NCBI RefSeq assembly: GCF_036655075.1
Contig: NZ_JAVVQU010000001.1
Coordinates: 62,001 to 126,000 of the forward strand
Reading direction: 5' to 3'
DNA length: 64,000 nucleotides
DNA from: Holtiella sp036655075
GTDB taxonomy: Bacteria; Bacillota; Clostridia; Lachnospirales; Cellulosilyticaceae
Under the pieces are notes generated by a model. It was not told the DNA's origin and made no database searches. It saw nothing but the letters and a program-made list of their open reading frames with translations. The translations under genes were made by a program, and so were the position numbers. Every line of letters starts with the position of its first letter. Within the stretch, counting starts at the first letter, position 1. This document shows positions 62,942 to 64,000 of the stretch, one piece after another.

Positions 62942-63173
62942 GAAAAGGCCCCCCTTAACACAACTCTTGTTTAATAAATATGCTAAGAAGTCCTTCTTTA
63001 TTCTCAAAACTTGATTTAGGACAAGGATTTTGACAAAAAATATAAATTCAATATATAAGGTGATTAAATCTATAGTTTTTCACAAAAATTACTATTTATA
63101 TTCACAAGAAAATATAGAGTAAATAGGCCTATATTTTTCCTAACGATTGGATGTATTAATTCAGTTTAAGCTA

Positions 63174-64000
63174 TTATTTCTCATACAGATAGATAGTTGG
63201 CATTTCAACTCTATCACTGTATAACCCTTTCATTAATGAAGGCAAACTATAATCAACTTTGGTATCTTGAGTTACTGTTGTTAGAAACTCTCTGTCTGTA
63301 TCCTTTCCTGCTGAGTTTCCTGATATATCCCTACCTTTGTAAGTCTCATTTTGAATACTTACTCTAACAAATGGTTCCAAATCCGTATCTACATTATAGA
63401 ACTCATAGTAGCCATTCTCATCTGTTATAGCAACTGGCATTGGATGATTTGGGCTACTAATTGGATTAGTAACTGACTCGAATTTTGAAGGTCTATTTAT
63501 ACCGCCACTTCCATACATAAGTACTTTGATACCTACTACGGGTTTACCTTCTTGGTCAATAACTCGTCCTCTAACAGTATTGAACTTTTCGCTAGTTCTT
63601 TCTATCTGTAATAATCCTTTATCAATTATTGTAATGCTATCTGTTTTTGGGTCATATTTTAACTGTGCCCCAAATTGATTTACTAGGAATCTTATTGGAT
63701 ATACAGCTTTACCATTATGTATTCTGTATTTGATTGTATAGTCTCCTGAATATGCACCATTTACACGAGGATATGTTTTGTTGGTAATGGTTGACGGCGT
63801 TATATAGATGATTTTATCGTCTCTAATGATAATGCCTTCGCTAATATGTCTAAGATTAAGTGCTTCTCTTAGGAAGTCACCTTCTGCATATGTTACGCCA
63901 TCAATGTAAATAGGGTTCTTTAGCACAGTCTCACGATAAATTGTTTGCTCAATTTTAGCTAATGCTACATCCTCTTGTACTCCTGCAAATACTGGCACTG
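63174..64000 (-). CDS. secreted stalk-domain protein (5' end outside window)
   Basis: About 275 residues are visible and the frame is open to the right edge, so the start and signal peptide lie outside; the apparent GTG at 63998 is probably just after the signal peptide (PVFAG). The first half resembles the copper-amine-oxidase-N-like stalk domain of surface proteins (NPIYIDGVTYAEGDFLREAL, VYPIRFLVNQFGAQLKYDPK). The second half is a carboxypeptidase-regulatory-like beta domain (GRVIDQEGKPVVGIKVLMYG, ITDENGYYEFYNVD). Stalk domains are common in S-layer-associated proteins. The gap 62942-63173 upstream of spoIIID is AT-rich without a gene. Confidence 0.8.
   Translation of the reverse strand, partial: VPVFAGVQEDVALAKIEQTIYRETVLKNPIYIDGVTYAEGDFLREALNLRHISEGIIIRDDKIIYITPSTITNKTYPRVNGAYSGDYTIKYRIHNGKAVYPIRFLVNQFGAQLKYDPKTDSITIIDKGLLQIERTSEKFNTVRGRVIDQEGKPVVGIKVLMYGSGGINRPSKFESVTNPISSPNHPMPVAITDENGYYEFYNVDTDLEPFVRVSIQNETYKGRDISGNSAGKDTDREFLTTVTQDTKVDYSLPSLMKGLYSDRVEMPTIYLYEK

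Overview
The window is almost entirely one long leftward (minus-strand) block of housekeeping genes from a low-GC, endospore-forming Firmicute of the class Clostridia. The pointers are a zinc-binding S14, an L17 with a long internal insertion, SpoIIID next to an MreB/Mbl protein, S-box regulation of metK, and EcfA1-EcfA2-EcfT between rplQ and truA. A Lachnospirales/Cellulosilyticum-like organism is my best guess, but species cannot be fixed by eye. The assembly is a draft: a run of 100 N at 53010-53109 is flanked by exact copies of the same 55 bases.

Region by region. 1-8101: cell-envelope genes (a DUF5693 membrane protein running off the left edge, a small secreted protein, a secreted phosphodiester glycosidase and two LytR-CpsA-Psr proteins). 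8262-9926: the only rightward genes in the left half, nfo and an SDR that looks like the EF-P 5-aminopentanone reductase; they converge on the ribosomal genes at a perfect 26-bp inverted repeat. 10368-31098: rplM-rpsI, truA, the ECF transporter core, then the complete S10-spc-alpha cluster from rpsJ to rplQ, including secY, adk, map, a KOW protein, infA and rpmJ. 31784-36243: the str operon (rpsL-rpsG-fusA-tuf). 36405-47522: rpmG-secE-nusG-rplK-rplA, rplJ-rplL and rpoB-rpoC. All are read from right to left, separated by intrinsic terminators and near-consensus sigma-A promoters, with ribosomal-protein leaders (an L10-type attenuator, two L1-type mRNA sites, L13 and S10 leaders).

47523-55700 is the accessory part: a decayed small gene, a SWIM/SNF2 helicase, about 1.5 kb without a clear gene but with an unidentified decayed element and strong inverted repeats, then a rightward ECF sigma/anti-sigma pair with an unknown third gene. 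54953-59689 is a leftward operon: DUF1576 membrane protein, a small unknown protein, recD2 and comF. 59889-61381 holds metK under a SAM-I riboswitch with terminator and promoter. 61387-63173 is spoIIID-mbl followed by a remnant of a flagellar rod gene, matching the spoIIID-mbl-flhO-flhP order of Bacillus. The right edge cuts a secreted stalk-domain protein.

I saw no CRISPR array, tRNA, rRNA, prophage or intact transposase. The less ordinary items are the unidentified element at 52060-52866, the ECF locus hidden by the assembly gap, the flagellar remnant behind mbl, the paired L1 sites and the 7-bp tandem array in front of truA.
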